From: Victivallales bacterium | GTDB lineage: Bacteria; Verrucomicrobiota; Lentisphaeria; Oligosphaerales; Lenti-02 | Direction of reading: 5' to 3' | DNA: 5,599 nt | NCBI GenBank assembly: GCA_018648945.1 | Contig: JABGQJ010000526.1 | Location: 1 to 5,599, forward strand | Shown here: positions 5,432-5,599 of the stretch, in pieces | Numbering within the stretch: position 1 is the stretch's first letter | Layout of the letters: each line of letters begins with the position of its first letter | The notes under the pieces: generated by a model | Told to the model about the DNA's origin: nothing | Database searches by the model: none | Seen by the model: the letters and a program-made list of their open reading frames with translations, nothing else | Made by a program: the position numbers and the translations under genes

Positions 5432-5599
5432 ATGAGACACAGTGGATGTCGCGCGCGATTGGGGATGGGATTGGCTCTTCTGGGGGTTTTTCAGGTATGG
5501 GCCGCCAACGGAAAGAGGGAGGCCATACACTGGGATGTGGGCACGGATTCTCCCGCCGTTTTCTTGGAGCGCATGGCAAAGGCGGTCGAGGGGAAGGAG
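5432..5599 (+). CDS. Exported protein of unknown function, N-terminal 56 codons (cut by right edge)
   Basis: An open frame begins at ATG 5432-5434 behind a GGAGAGGA box and stays open to the window end. Residues 2-9 are basic (Arg at 2, 7 and 9), residues 10-23 are hydrophobic (LGMGLALLGVFQVW), and AAN at 24-26 offers a Sec cleavage site near residue 24. The single Cys at 6 is before the hydrophobic core, so it is not a lipoprotein site. The visible mature part (IHWDVGTDSPAVFLERMAKAVEGKE) shows no family I recognise. It is transcribed away from the 2H phosphoesterase operon, so the two probably share the region 5028-5431 for regulation. The combination of ribosome site, signal peptide and open frame makes this a real gene; the product is unknown. 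Confidence 0.72.
   Translation, partial: MRHSGCRARLGMGLALLGVFQVWAANGKREAIHWDVGTDSPAVFLERMAKAVEGKE

Noticed and set aside
5196..5579. 127-codon minus-strand frame at the right end
   Set aside because: It runs antisense to the signal peptide of the plus-strand gene at 5432 and has no ribosome site or domain-like sequence.

Overview
The window is a GC-rich bacterial chromosome segment with one large gene, two small co-directional genes and two genes cut by the window edges. The large gene is of a type common in Planctomycetota, Verrucomicrobiota, Lentisphaerota and neighbouring phyla: a secreted LamG-like domain, a hydrazine-synthase-alpha-like propeller and c-type haem motifs in one chain. A member of the PVC group or a similar environmental lineage is therefore the best guess. 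It rests on gene style, not on a marker gene.

Layout, read along the minus strand from right to left: a 2H phosphoesterase (LigT / 2'-5' RNA ligase superfamily, 4506-5027); a DUF402 / FomD-like protein (3814-4476) 29 bp further on, with its own ribosome binding site; a 105 bp spacer; the 1114-residue secreted dihaem protein (364-3708); a 126 bp spacer with a candidate promoter; and the first 79 codons of a secreted coiled-coil protein running off the left edge (1-237). On the plus strand, a gene for an exported protein starts at 5432 and runs off the right edge. The roughly 400 bp between the divergent starts at 5027 and 5432 holds hairpins and one doubtful 57-codon reading frame that may be a gene remnant.

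The two small genes look like a two-gene operon for nucleotide or RNA-end chemistry in the cytoplasm. One product carries the two H-x-S-h motifs of 2H phosphoesterases, and the other carries the acidic core of DUF402 phosphatases. The large gene belongs to a different world, periplasmic and haem-based. It resembles the alpha subunit of anammox hydrazine synthase, but its first haem motif lacks the nearby tyrosine that I recall as the ligand of the hydrazine-forming haem. It is therefore better called a hydrazine-synthase-alpha-like protein of unknown reaction. I see no mobile element, tRNA, rRNA or CRISPR array. The long plus-strand open frames opposite the large gene are shadows produced by GC-rich codon usage.
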